Part shown: positions 35,237 through 43,799 of the stretch, in pieces
Position numbering within the stretch: position 1 is the stretch's first letter
How the letters are laid out: every line of letters starts with the position of its first letter
DNA from: Paracoccaceae bacterium
GTDB lineage: Bacteria > Pseudomonadota > Alphaproteobacteria > Rhodobacterales > Rhodobacteraceae
Assembly (NCBI GenBank): GCA_902632125.1
Contig: CACPBQ010000010.1
Location: 1-57,353 of the forward strand
Direction of reading: 5' to 3'
DNA length: 57,353 nucleotides
Program-made: the position numbers and the translations under genes
Notes under the pieces: generated by a model
The model's database searches: none
Told to the model about the DNA's origin: nothing
What the model saw: the letters and a program-made list of their open reading frames with translations, nothing else

Positions 35237-36109
35237 TTAACTATTAGATCTAATAAAATCTGAGACTTTTTTTGGTGTAATTTCTTTTCTCTCATTTTCT
35301 GGTCTCGATATATGTAGGGCCGCTGCACCTTGAGCGTATTTAAGCGCACTTTCAATTGGATCTCCCTCTAAATATCTTGCTGCTAATGCGCCTATAAACA
35401 TATCTCCTGCTCCGTGTGATGAAACTACATTAACGTTAAAGGCTGGAATTTTTTTTGTATTTTCACCAGGTTTAATCATCTCTAAACCCTGCTGACCCAG
35501 AGTTTTAATTATTGTTAAATTATTTTTAACTTTTTCTTCATTTCTAAAATTATAAAACTCAGCCTCAATCCGGTTCACAATACAAAGATCTAATAAGGAA
35601 AGGAGATTATCTTCAATTCTTTTAGCTGGCGCGGCATTCAGCCAAATCTTAGAACCAGCAGCTTTAGCTCGTTTTGCAATTTCTAAGTTCACTTTGTCGT
35701 TAATTTCATTTTGAAGTAATAATACTCCAGTATTTGCCGGTACTTGGATTGATTTTTCATTGATATGAAGATTTTCTCCTGATACGACGGCTGCGCTATA
35801 CTCACCAGATTCTTCAATTATCGCTACACTCATTCCACTTGCGCCTTTTCCTACCTGTAAAGCACTAAAGTCTACAGAAGAGTTTTGTAAATGAGCAGTT
35901 ATTAGTTTGGCGAATCCATCAGAGCCCACACGTCCAGCCAAGAATGTAGATGCACCATTCTGGTCAGCAGCCAATGCTTGATTGCCACCTTTGCCACCAA
36001 AAACGTACTTTACTGATTTCCCAATAATTGTTTCGTCTTTTTGTGGGATCCTTGGGCTCTTTACGATGACGTCTAAGTGAAGGGATCCAACAACAAATAA
36101 ATTTTTCAT
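35237..36109 (-). CDS. PfkB-family carbohydrate kinase (second)
   Basis: A 290-residue PfkB kinase. Near the N-terminus FGGKGGNQALAADQNGA binds the sugar, and the C-terminal anion hole is SSHGAGDMFIGALAA: GAGD with its catalytic Asp is intact but the preceding residues differ from the usual DTTGAGD. It shares only general family similarity with the first PfkB at 24.2-25.1 kb, so the two are likely to have different substrates. Its ATG overlaps the upstream epimerase stop (ATGA), implying coupled translation. Confidence 0.87.
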   Translation of the reverse strand: MKNLFVVGSLHLDVIVKSPRIPQKDETIIGKSVKYVFGGKGGNQALAADQNGASTFLAGRVGSDGFAKLITAHLQNSSVDFSALQVGKGASGMSVAIIEESGEYSAAVVSGENLHINEKSIQVPANTGVLLLQNEINDKVNLEIAKRAKAAGSKIWLNAAPAKRIEDNLLSLLDLCIVNRIEAEFYNFRNEEKVKNNLTIIKTLGQQGLEMIKPGENTKKIPAFNVNVVSSHGAGDMFIGALAARYLEGDPIESALKYAQGAAALHISRPENERKEITPKKVSDFIRSNS

Positions 36110-37083
36110 TTTAAAAGACTACTCCGAATTATTTGCTGGGCTAAAATAGGATTTTGAGTGGTTCGAGCCTTTTTAACTGCATCCGATTTATGCAAATTTC
36201 TGGCAATTTTGATCAACTTTTTGGTAATTGCAATATTTTCTCTACTTTCTTCAACGGGATCTAATCCAGAATGATCAGGGAAAGTATCAAAGTAGATTGC
36301 TCCCTGGTAATTACAATCAAGAAGCTCAACTAAAAGCTCTAATGTCTGAATAGGATGAACAGAGCCAACCATTAAACCATTATCCCATTTCCCGTAACCA
36401 TCATTTAGGTGGACACCTAAAAGCTTTGATTTTCTGTTTATAAGGTTAGCAGCAAAGGCAGGCATTTCATCTGCATACAATACGTGGGCAAAGTCTAAGG
36501 TCACACCAGTATTAGCTCTATTTATCTCAGTAAGTGCCAACAAAGTTGTCGCCACATCAGGCATCAAAGAGAAGGCTCTGGGCTCATTTGGTTTGTATTC
36601 AATCGAAATATTGATATTTTGATTATGGTCGGCAAGCTGTTGCATGGCCGTAATTGTGTCATCCCACATTTTTGAAAAATCTGCTTGAAAAGAATAATCA
36701 AGACCATCTTGTCCCATCCAAAGAGTCATTGTTTCACAGTTTAACGATGCTGCTAGATCAATTCCCTTTTTTGTTTCGTCTATTGCTAATTGGCGAACTG
36801 CTTTCTCTGGGTTTGTAAAAGCCCCTAATTTAAATTTTGGCGATGTGTAATATCGCATAGCCAGACCGCTTATCGTAATATTGTTTTGACTTAAAAAATT
36901 TTTTAACGTCTCAACATCGAGATTAGAAAAGTGATCTGGAAAATTCAGATCTGCACAAGTAAGACCTGCCTGTGAAGCACGCTTCAAGAGCGCCAAAGTT
37001 AAATTACCTGCCGCTTCAATCTCAGGTTGACCTAACCCTAATTTAAATGAATTGAGACGAGCTCCAAATTCAGTATTTTCCAT
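36106..37083 (-). CDS. Sugar phosphate isomerase/epimerase-like TIM barrel
   Basis: A 325-residue xylose-isomerase-like (AP endonuclease 2 superfamily) protein. Metal-ligand strands are visible as SIEYKPNEP (Glu), TLDFAHVLYADEMP (Asp, His), LGVHLNDGYG (His, Asp) and AIYFDTFPDH. The ligand set (Glu, Asp, His) is typical of ketose/aldose isomerases and tagatose-3-epimerase-like enzymes. It is first in a two-gene unit with a PfkB kinase, so an isomerise-then-phosphorylate pair is plausible. The sugar is unknown. It is divergent from the lactonase gene with a 117-bp gap. Confidence 0.83.
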   Translation of the reverse strand: MENTEFGARLNSFKLGLGQPEIEAAGNLTLALLKRASQAGLTCADLNFPDHFSNLDVETLKNFLSQNNITISGLAMRYYTSPKFKLGAFTNPEKAVRQLAIDETKKGIDLAASLNCETMTLWMGQDGLDYSFQADFSKMWDDTITAMQQLADHNQNINISIEYKPNEPRAFSLMPDVATTLLALTEINRANTGVTLDFAHVLYADEMPAFAANLINRKSKLLGVHLNDGYGKWDNGLMVGSVHPIQTLELLVELLDCNYQGAIYFDTFPDHSGLDPVEESRENIAITKKLIKIARNLHKSDAVKKARTTQNPILAQQIIRSSLLK

Positions 37084-37200
37084 CTACTCAACCTTGATGA
37101 TTTTAGTTTTTCTCTGTTTTAAAAAATTATATCAAAAATTGTGCACTCAGTGTAAAATTAATTTAAATTAGTAATTCATAAAAACAGAAGTTTTTCATCT

Positions 37201-38037
37201 ATGCTCTTTGATACCCATGTTCATCTCATTTACCCAAATAAACTTAGTTACCCGTGGCTTAGTGATGTCCCTGCATTAAATAAACCGTATGATTACGAAG
37301 AATATAAAATTACGGCAAACAGGTTGGGTATCGACGGATGCTTTCATATGGAAGTGGATGTCAGTGAGAAGGATATAAAAAATGAAACAAATATGTTAGA
37401 GGATTTAAGAAATCAAACAGATAGTAAGATAAAAGGAATAATTTCTGCCTGTAGGCCGGAGCACCAAGGTTTTGATGTTTTTTTAAATTGGGCTGCCCAA
37501 AAAACTATAATTAAAGGATTTAGGAGAGTGCTTCACGTTGTTTCAGATGATGTGAGTCAAAGTTCGTTATTTAGAGAAAATATCAAACGTTTAAGCAATA
37601 CTGACCTTACATTTGACCTATGTGCCAGAGCTGACCAATTGCCTATTATCGAAAAGCTAATAGACGAATGCCCAAATGTTAAATTTATTTTAGACCATTG
37701 TGGTGTGCCTGATATAAAAAATAATCTATTTTCATCTTGGGCAGCTGCGATGAGAAGTATTTCACAACGCCCCAATGTAACCGCAAAAATTTCTGGCGTC
37801 ATAGCTTATGGTGACGCTGAAAATTGGAAACTTACAGATATAAAGCCATATTTTGATCATACCGTTGACGTTTTTGGAATTGATAGAGTTATTTGGGGAA
37901 GTGATAGTCCAGTTTGTAAGTTAGGTGGGGGGCTATCGACCTGGATTGGATTAACACACACTCTAACTGCGGAGTGGTCTAAATCTGAAAGACAAAGTTT
38001 TTATAGAGCAAATGCCTATAAACTTTGGAATATGTAG
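37201..38037 (+). CDS. Amidohydrolase-2 family, L-fuconolactonase-like
   Basis: A 278-residue TIM-barrel hydrolase. It starts LFDTHVHLIYPNKLSYPWL (HxH metal motif with the YPWL that is typical of L-fuconolactonases), has FILDHCGVP (His) and VIWGSDSPV (catalytic Asp). This family hydrolyses L-fucono-1,4/1,5-lactone, L-rhamnono-lactone or pyrone dicarboxylates. It is upstream of an SMP-30-family lactonase whose start lies 13 bp after its stop. It would supply L-fuconate to the dehydratase at 21.9-23.1 kb. Confidence 0.87.
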   Translation: MLFDTHVHLIYPNKLSYPWLSDVPALNKPYDYEEYKITANRLGIDGCFHMEVDVSEKDIKNETNMLEDLRNQTDSKIKGIISACRPEHQGFDVFLNWAAQKTIIKGFRRVLHVVSDDVSQSSLFRENIKRLSNTDLTFDLCARADQLPIIEKLIDECPNVKFILDHCGVPDIKNNLFSSWAAAMRSISQRPNVTAKISGVIAYGDAENWKLTDIKPYFDHTVDVFGIDRVIWGSDSPVCKLGGGLSTWIGLTHTLTAEWSKSERQSFYRANAYKLWNM

Positions 38038-38050
38038 GATAGGTGCTTCT

Positions 38051-38983
38051 ATGGAAAGTTTTTTTGGAGAGATAGAAGGCGCCGGCTTTGAAATAATAGA
38101 AGAAGAATTTAATGACTGTTTGACGGGTCATGGACGTGTCGAAAGGCTTTGGACAGGCGCACGTTGGGTTGAAGGACCTGTTTGGTTTCCAGCTGGGAAA
38201 TTTCTTTTATTTTCCGATATACCAAACAATAGAATGCTTAGATGGGATGAAACAAACGGTAGTGTATCAGAGTTTAGAAATCCCTCTAACTTTTCAAATG
38301 GAAATACTAGAGATCTGCACGGACGTTTGATAACTTGCCAGCATTTTACAAGATCTGTAACGCGAACTGAGCACTCTGGCGAAGTTACAACATTAGCAAG
38401 CCACTTTGACGGCAAAAGATTGAATTCACCTAATGATGTAGTCGTTAAAAGTGATGGTTCTATTTGGTTTACAGATCCTGATTACGGCATAATGAGTGAT
38501 TATGAAGGGTGTAAGTCACCAAATGAGCAGGACTCCTGCAATGTATTTAGAATTGATCAGAAAACTGGAAACATTCACGTGATTACTGATCAACTGGTTA
38601 AGCCCAACGGTCTTTGTTTTAATAATAGTGAAGACAAACTCTATGTGTCAGATACGGGTGGCTCTCATGTTGCAGGTGGTCCAAGGCATATTTACAGTTT
38701 TGATCTCAAAGATGAGAAATTTACTTCTGAAAATCCAAAAATTTTTGCTGAATGTTCAAATGGTTTATTTGATGGTTTCAGAATTGATAACGAAGACCGA
38801 ATTTGGACTTCAGCTGCTGATGGTGTCCATTGTTATAATGCGGTGGGCGCTTTGATAGGAAAAATCAAAATTCCAGAAATTGTTTCCAATGTTTGTTTTG
38901 GCGGAGAGCGATTAAATCGACTGTTTATTACGGGAACTACATCTCTTTACTCAGCATATCTGGCAGTAAATGGGATCTGTTAA
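38051..38983 (+). CDS. SMP-30/gluconolactonase-family lactonase
   Basis: A 310-residue six-bladed beta-propeller lactonase. Calcium-site motifs are visible: EGPVWFPAGKFLLFSDIPNN (Glu), RLNSPNDVVV (Asn-Asp), KPNGLCFNN (Asn) and LYVSDTGG (Asp). It hydrolyses aldonolactones. I chose ATG 38051 because GGATAGGTG precedes it; the frame opens earlier, but that would overlap the previous gene. Two unrelated lactonases side by side suggest that more than one lactone (ring size or sugar) is handled, or redundancy. Confidence 0.87.
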   Translation: MESFFGEIEGAGFEIIEEEFNDCLTGHGRVERLWTGARWVEGPVWFPAGKFLLFSDIPNNRMLRWDETNGSVSEFRNPSNFSNGNTRDLHGRLITCQHFTRSVTRTEHSGEVTTLASHFDGKRLNSPNDVVVKSDGSIWFTDPDYGIMSDYEGCKSPNEQDSCNVFRIDQKTGNIHVITDQLVKPNGLCFNNSEDKLYVSDTGGSHVAGGPRHIYSFDLKDEKFTSENPKIFAECSNGLFDGFRIDNEDRIWTSAADGVHCYNAVGALIGKIKIPEIVSNVCFGGERLNRLFITGTTSLYSAYLAVNGIC

Positions 38984-39034
38984 AAAAAGTCCTTTAATAG
39001 ATTTTGATTTCTCTTTTGAGTATTTAGAGTCTTT

Positions 39035-39481
39035 CTAGTGGCAGGATTTTCCCAGAGCTTTAAGGCGCCAATAATTGTATGGAAGCGGCGTAATAAAACC
39101 CGCAAATAGCATAAACGGAAGAACCCATAATTTTATAACGGCTCCGCCTGTTAACAGCACATCAGTTATATTCATTGCCAATTCCATTGAAATCATTGAA
39201 ATTAAAGACATACCGATTGCAGTTTTAAAAGCCTGTCGAAGCTCCATTTGTTTACTTAAAATGAAAGTTTCGAGTATAATTGAAGTTATAATCCCGTTTA
39301 TAATAGCCAGTGTCATGATAAGCCATACAGGCCAATCTATTCCCATTAACTGGAAATATAATATTGTTCCTATGTCTCCAATAGCGCAACCTAGCAGGCA
39401 CCAACCAGTATTTTTGGATGAACGAACCCATGTATGTTTGCATCGCCAATTGATGTTTAATTCGTCAACTAAGTATGCCAC
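39035..39481 (-). CDS. DUF4396 membrane protein under a MerR-type promoter
   Basis: A 148-residue integral membrane protein with about four hydrophobic helices. It carries family traits CKHTWVRSSKNTGWCLLGCAIGD near the N-terminus and ends PLPYNYWRLKALGKSCH. Cys in the WCLLGC element and the terminal Cys-His could bind metal. GTG 39481 is chosen because GAGG lies 5 nt upstream; a longer frame to 39517 runs through the promoter. It is divergent from a CueR-type gene and its promoter has a MerR-family architecture, so a role in copper handling is a strong inference. The biochemical function is not known to me. Confidence 0.8.
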   Translation of the reverse strand: MAYLVDELNINWRCKHTWVRSSKNTGWCLLGCAIGDIGTILYFQLMGIDWPVWLIMTLAIINGIITSIILETFILSKQMELRQAFKTAIGMSLISMISMELAMNITDVLLTGGAVIKLWVLPFMLFAGFITPLPYNYWRLKALGKSCH

Positions 39482-39501
39482 TTTGACCTCTTTTTTTTTA
39501 A

Positions 39502-39532
39502 CGTATAAAGTCTCCACTAGGTGGAGTGTAAA
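39502..39532 (-). promoter_or_regulatory. MerR/CueR-type promoter with 19-bp spacer and dyad
   Basis: On the minus strand TTTACA (39532-39527) and TATACG (39507-39502) are separated by 19 bp, the over-long spacer diagnostic of MerR-family activation. The spacer contains the dyad CTCCAC-CTA-GTGGAG (39526-39512). Initiation would fall about 10 nt before the SD of the DUF4396 gene. The dyad also lies 15 bp upstream of the CueR-type start, so the regulator may repress itself. Confidence 0.7.
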
Positions 39533-39541
39533 GGATATATT

Positions 39542-39931
39542 TTGAATATAGGTAAAGCAGCGCGACTATCAAATTTAACGGTAAAAACCGTTCGATATTA
39601 CGCCAATATTGGTCTCGTAAAGCCTTTAAGAAATATTAGCACGGGGTATAGAGATTTTAGTGAAGACGATTTGGCCCAACTACAATTTATTTCTAAGGCG
39701 CGGAAATTTAATTTCAGCATTCAAGAATGTGAGGAGCTACTTTCACTATACTCAGATAAAAATAGGTCTAGTAAAGAAGTAAAAGCTCTTACTTTAGAGA
39801 AAATTTCGGAAATAGACGCTAAATTACATGAATTAAAAGATCTAAGGCATCAACTTAGCTTTTTGGCAAATAATTGTAAGGGAAATGATCGACCTGAATG
39901 CCCAATTTTAGACGCACTATCAGATTCTTAA
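39542..39931 (+). CDS. cueR: CueR-type MerR-family transcriptional regulator
   Basis: A 129-residue MerR activator. The helix-turn-helix region is NIGKAARLSNLTVKTVRYYANIGL, followed by a dimerisation helix and the metal loop CKGNDRPECPIL, in which the two cysteines are spaced C-x7-C as in Cu(I) sensor CueR; the invariant Ser after the dimerisation helix is present nearby. TTG 39542 (AAAGGA 6 nt upstream) gives the normal start MNIGKAARLSN. It probably senses Cu(I), and activates the divergent DUF4396 gene. No copper ATPase or chaperone lies beside it, which is unusual. Confidence 0.88.
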   Translation: MNIGKAARLSNLTVKTVRYYANIGLVKPLRNISTGYRDFSEDDLAQLQFISKARKFNFSIQECEELLSLYSDKNRSSKEVKALTLEKISEIDAKLHELKDLRHQLSFLANNCKGNDRPECPILDALSDS

Positions 39932-39945
39932 GATAATGTCGTGTT

Positions 39946-40944
39946 TTAAAATAAAACTTCTTGTGAGCTTAAAATTTTTGTAATTTGTTCTAGACTAAGA
40001 ACGCACTTAGCTGCCCCTATTTCTAAAGCGGCTTTGGGCATACCGTAAACCTCCGAAGTTTCTTCATTCTGTGTTATCGTTAAAGCTCCAGAATTTTTTA
40101 ATGAATTTAATCCCTCTGCTCCATCTGATCCCATACCAGTGAGTAAAATAGCCAAATGATTTGACTTTTTAATTTTTGCCGCTGATTTAAAAAGAACATC
40201 AACACTTGGGCAGTGACCTTTTACTTTTTTGTCACTTCCCTTATTTAAAAAGTAATCTGATCCAGTTTTGCTTATTTCCATATGGTTTGATCCATCTGCA
40301 ATGTAAATTGAATTTGGGATAACCTTTTCATGATCAATAAATCTTTTTACTTTAAGTTTAGTAATTTTTGTCAACCGCTCACAGTACCTTTCCAGAAATT
40401 CAGTTTGCATATGCAAAACCACCAATATAGGTGGCATTTTGGGCCTCAGCGCGCCAAGGATATGCTTGAGCGCTTCAGGTCCACCAGTTGATGCCCCTAA
40501 TAAAATTAAATCAAAAGGATTATAGGTTTTAATTCTTTCTAAATCCATATAGACTTTGGACTTATTCGGGTTGAAGACTTCAATAATTTCTGACAGCTGA
40601 TTTTTGAAAAATTCCTGATTGTTAATACTCTCTAGTTTTTTGAAAACTATCCGATCTATTTGTTTTTTTAAAACTTGTTTAAGCTTGTCCAAATTTTTTT
40701 CAGAGTGAAAAATGATTATTTTTTTCATCTCGGGTTTTTTGCAGAAATCTTCAAGATCACCAAAACTCTCAAAGTTTTTTGAAGTATCTATTAGGCACAA
40801 ATCTATTTTAAAATTTTCAAGCTTTTTACTATTTATTGAAGATGCCACTTTAAAACTACCAAGCCATTTTTCAACAAAAATTTTGTCAGCGTAACTGCGT
40901 ATGACGGCTTCGTTGGAAATAAATGCTAAGGAATAATTTGACAT
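39946..40944 (-). CDS. cheB: CheB chemoreceptor methylesterase with degenerate receiver
   Basis: A 332-residue CheB. The catalytic triad is intact with family spacing: Ser152 in LLGASTGG, His178 in VVLHMQ and Asp274 in GMGSDGAEG. The N-terminal 120 residues look like a receiver domain (Asp53 in CLIDTS, Lys102/103 in VFKKLE) but lack the paired acidic residues after strand 1 (FISNE), so phosphorylation control may be weak or lost. It removes methyl groups from receptor glutamates and may deamidate glutamines. It is the last gene of the chemosensory operon, 13 bp after cheR; no terminator was found beyond it apart from an AT-rich inverted repeat near 39945. Confidence 0.92.
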   Translation of the reverse strand: MSNYSLAFISNEAVIRSYADKIFVEKWLGSFKVASSINSKKLENFKIDLCLIDTSKNFESFGDLEDFCKKPEMKKIIIFHSEKNLDKLKQVLKKQIDRIVFKKLESINNQEFFKNQLSEIIEVFNPNKSKVYMDLERIKTYNPFDLILLGASTGGPEALKHILGALRPKMPPILVVLHMQTEFLERYCERLTKITKLKVKRFIDHEKVIPNSIYIADGSNHMEISKTGSDYFLNKGSDKKVKGHCPSVDVLFKSAAKIKKSNHLAILLTGMGSDGAEGLNSLKNSGALTITQNEETSEVYGMPKAALEIGAAKCVLSLEQITKILSSQEVLF

Positions 40945-40957
40945 GGCTCAATTAATT

Positions 40958-41779
40958 TTAAATTTTTTTTCTATAGATCCCGTTACCTAATTGTTCGAAA
41001 TTATGGTCTTTCGAACTTAATACTTCTGCATCGCCCAAAAATATGAATCCACCTGCTAGAAGTGATTTGAAAATTTTATTTTCGGCAGCTAGTCTACTAT
41101 CTTTGTTAAAATAAATAAGGATATTACGACAAAATATGACGTGAAATTTATTTTTGAACGGAAAAGTTTTCGAATTTAAGTTGAGTTCTTTAAAATTGGC
41201 CTCTTTTCTAACGTTCTCTCTAAAACGCAGTTTCCCATCAGTTTGTTCTTCTGTATATTCGGAAATTCTTTGGCGGATTAGCTTATCAATTTTTTTTGTT
41301 TCATAAATTCCTTTTGAGGCAATCTCCAGCGACTTTCTCGAAATATCAGTAGCCATTACACCGCAGGTAGTTTTCCAATATTCATCACCAAAATATTCCA
41401 TAAGCGCTACAAGTATTGAGTACGCTTCTTCGCCAGTGGAACATCCAGCACTCCAAATTCTCAAATCAATAATATTTTTTTGTTCCATTAGCGTGAGGCA
41501 TTCTGGGATCACTTCGCTTTTTAAGACATCAAATTGGCGATTGTTTCTAAAGAAATTTGTGTGAGGAATTAGGAAGATTTCGAGTAAATCAAGTATTTTA
41601 CTATCTTGCAATTCATATTTAAATTTATTTAAGAAATCTTGTAAATCTCTAATTCTATTTATTTTTTTGAACTTATTGAGCTCTGAAAGAGCAATGGGTT
41701 TAAGATTTTCCGAAAGATCAAGACCAAAAGATTCATTTGTGAATTCTATTAAGGCGCATGTTTCCTTTTCAGTTAACAT
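40958..41779 (-). CDS. cheR: CheR chemoreceptor methyltransferase
   Basis: A 273-residue CheR. After a helical N-terminal domain comes the SAM-binding RIWSAGCSTGEEAYSI (about residues 116-131), ATDISRKSLEIA, and the catalytic-region FHVIFCRNILIYFNKDSR. It transfers methyl groups from SAM to receptor glutamates. The receptors of this operon end with a pentapeptide-like DFGRY tail, compatible with CheR tethering. It starts 4 bp after the cyclase gene stop and precedes cheB. Confidence 0.93.
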   Translation of the reverse strand: MLTEKETCALIEFTNESFGLDLSENLKPIALSELNKFKKINRIRDLQDFLNKFKYELQDSKILDLLEIFLIPHTNFFRNNRQFDVLKSEVIPECLTLMEQKNIIDLRIWSAGCSTGEEAYSILVALMEYFGDEYWKTTCGVMATDISRKSLEIASKGIYETKKIDKLIRQRISEYTEEQTDGKLRFRENVRKEANFKELNLNSKTFPFKNKFHVIFCRNILIYFNKDSRLAAENKIFKSLLAGGFIFLGDAEVLSSKDHNFEQLGNGIYRKKI

Positions 41780-41783
41780 TTGA

Positions 41784-43799
41784 CTATTTAGACTCTAAGA
41801 TCCAGGTTCCATCCCAATTATCAGGAGGAGAATTTTCTAACATTTTACATCGGGAGATATAAACGTCTGAGGGAGATGATGGATATCCTCGATCGATTTC
41901 CAAAGGTCTTGATTTTTGAAAATGTTTCAAGCCCGCGCTAAATTTTCCTTGGGTATAAGCTTCAAAGCCTTTTTCAAAATGCTTTATTAGGTCATTTTCT
42001 TTCTGTGAAGTATTTCCTACTTCATTAATAATTTCATAAACCGCGACGGGTGTCTCTTTTCCATAAACCTTTATTCGGTCAATAATTCTCATGCTAAATT
42101 GATCCTGCGCATCTTTAGCAATACTATCGCTCACTAAATTATCTATAAAGTACTGAGAACATGCGGTTTCTAATCTCGCAGCAATATTGACTGCGTCGCC
42201 TATCATAGTGAGATCAACTCGCGCTTTTGCTGCACCGATATCACATAAGATGACATCTCCTGAGTTAAGCCCCATTCTTACTTTCAAAGGATCTTCTTTC
42301 ATGATTGGATCGCTGTCATTTAATTCTTGGATGGCCTTTTGTATTTCTAGTATCGATAACATACTTTTGTTATGATTTTGCTTGTCGCCGTCATCAAACC
42401 AAAAGGACATGCAGGCATCTCCCATAAATTTATCAATGTCCCCATCATTTTTTGTAATAATTTCAGTTATACTTTCAAACATATTGTTAATTTGTGAAAC
42501 GATTTCTTCGGGAGCATATCTTTCACAACGGCCAGTGAATTGAGCAATATCAATAAAAAAGACAATAGCCTGCCTTTTTTCAGCGCGCGAAGGAAGAGAT
42601 AATTCACTTAATACGGATTTTTCCAGTGCAGATTGGAATGAAGCTTTTGAAACATAGCGTTGAAATTGGTCTCGTTCTCTCTCGGTCCTTATCTCAGCCA
42701 AAGTGCGCTCCACCACTGCGGCTAGAGCCTCCGCAGTTGGCGGCGTTGCAATCGTATCTTTTGCTCCCGCATTTAAAGCCATTCTTCTATCGCCTTCGTT
42801 CTCTTGATCAACAAGACCGATGAAAGCTAAATCCGAATTTGTATGTTCTGACTTGCAAATTTTATCAACATCTATGATCGAGCCATCTTTAACCGAAGTA
42901 GACGAGATAATTAGATCAGTTGAAAACTTTTTTAGAAGCCTTTGAGCGTCACTTATGCCAAAACAGGTTCTTGTAGAAAAACCTTGTTTATTTAAATAGT
43001 TTGCAATGTTGTCTGCCTGATGCTCGTCCTCATCAATAATAAGTATTTTTTCTCTTAGAACAGATTGCAGCGCGAATGAACGGTTTATTCTTTCAAGTAA
43101 GTCATCAAAGATAACAGGTTTTGGCATATACTCATCAACGCCGGCGGCAAACCCTTTTTTCTGATCTTCCGCAGACTTGAGGGTACTTGACATGATAATG
43201 TAGCAGTCCTGGGTAACTTTGTTGTTTCTGATCTCAGCACAGGCTTCAAAGCCATTCATTACGGGCATTTCAATATCACAGATTACTAAATCTGGTTTAG
43301 TTGATAGAGCTTTCTCAACACCTTCTTGCCCATCGAAAGCTTGTTCGACAATAAAACCTTTTTCTTTTAGAGGCCCAACAAGGTTCTTATGTACCAATTT
43401 AGAGTCATCAATTAGGAGAATCCTTTTTCTATGATCATTGAGGCGTTTGGCTTCTTCGATAATTAATTGAAGTGAACAGGGGGCTTGAATGAAAGATGAA
43501 AAGCCCTTCAGGGCATCTGATTTTATAAGATAATCAAACGATAAAAAAATTACTTTAAGTTCTTTAAAAAAAACACCTTTTAACTTTTTCCCTATGTCAA
43601 AAAAGATATTTTCATTAATGTCGGACTGTAAAACGAGTGTGGCATTTGGGTTCTCAGCCACTGCTCTTGGTATGTTTTCAATTTCGAGGAACTCAATTCG
43701 CTTGTCTGTCTCGTCACTAGTTGATTTTAGGTATTTATTGAAATCTTTATTTTCTATACAGAAAATTAATTTGGAGTTGAGTGGATTGGTAATATTCAT
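41784..43799 (-). CDS. Receiver-receiver-class III adenylyl cyclase response regulator
   Basis: A 671-residue protein with, in order, a divergent receiver-like region (1-118), an intact receiver (about 126-240: acidic Asp131/132, phospho-acceptor Asp175 in VICDIEMPVMNG, Lys227), a second receiver (about 251-370) with Ser299/300 in place of the acceptor Asp, and a class III nucleotide cyclase (about 405-590). Metal-binding Asp417 (FFIDIAQF) and Asp461 (DKFMGD), adenine-specifying Lys457 and Asp529 (VDLTMIGDAVN), and transition-state Asn538 and Arg542 are all present, so adenylyl cyclase activity is predicted. It overlaps CheA by 4 bp (ATGA) and precedes cheR. It is likely the phosphorylation-controlled output of the operon. 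Confidence 0.9.
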   Translation of the reverse strand: MNITNPLNSKLIFCIENKDFNKYLKSTSDETDKRIEFLEIENIPRAVAENPNATLVLQSDINENIFFDIGKKLKGVFFKELKVIFLSFDYLIKSDALKGFSSFIQAPCSLQLIIEEAKRLNDHRKRILLIDDSKLVHKNLVGPLKEKGFIVEQAFDGQEGVEKALSTKPDLVICDIEMPVMNGFEACAEIRNNKVTQDCYIIMSSTLKSAEDQKKGFAAGVDEYMPKPVIFDDLLERINRSFALQSVLREKILIIDEDEHQADNIANYLNKQGFSTRTCFGISDAQRLLKKFSTDLIISSTSVKDGSIIDVDKICKSEHTNSDLAFIGLVDQENEGDRRMALNAGAKDTIATPPTAEALAAVVERTLAEIRTERERDQFQRYVSKASFQSALEKSVLSELSLPSRAEKRQAIVFFIDIAQFTGRCERYAPEEIVSQINNMFESITEIITKNDGDIDKFMGDACMSFWFDDGDKQNHNKSMLSILEIQKAIQELNDSDPIMKEDPLKVRMGLNSGDVILCDIGAAKARVDLTMIGDAVNIAARLETACSQYFIDNLVSDSIAKDAQDQFSMRIIDRIKVYGKETPVAVYEIINEVGNTSQKENDLIKHFEKGFEAYTQGKFSAGLKHFQKSRPLEIDRGYPSSPSDVYISRCKMLENSPPDNWDGTWILESK

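Noticed and set aside
38012-38050. Longer start for the SMP-30 lactonase
   Set aside because: It would overlap the preceding amidohydrolase by 26 bp; ATG 38051 has a better SD.
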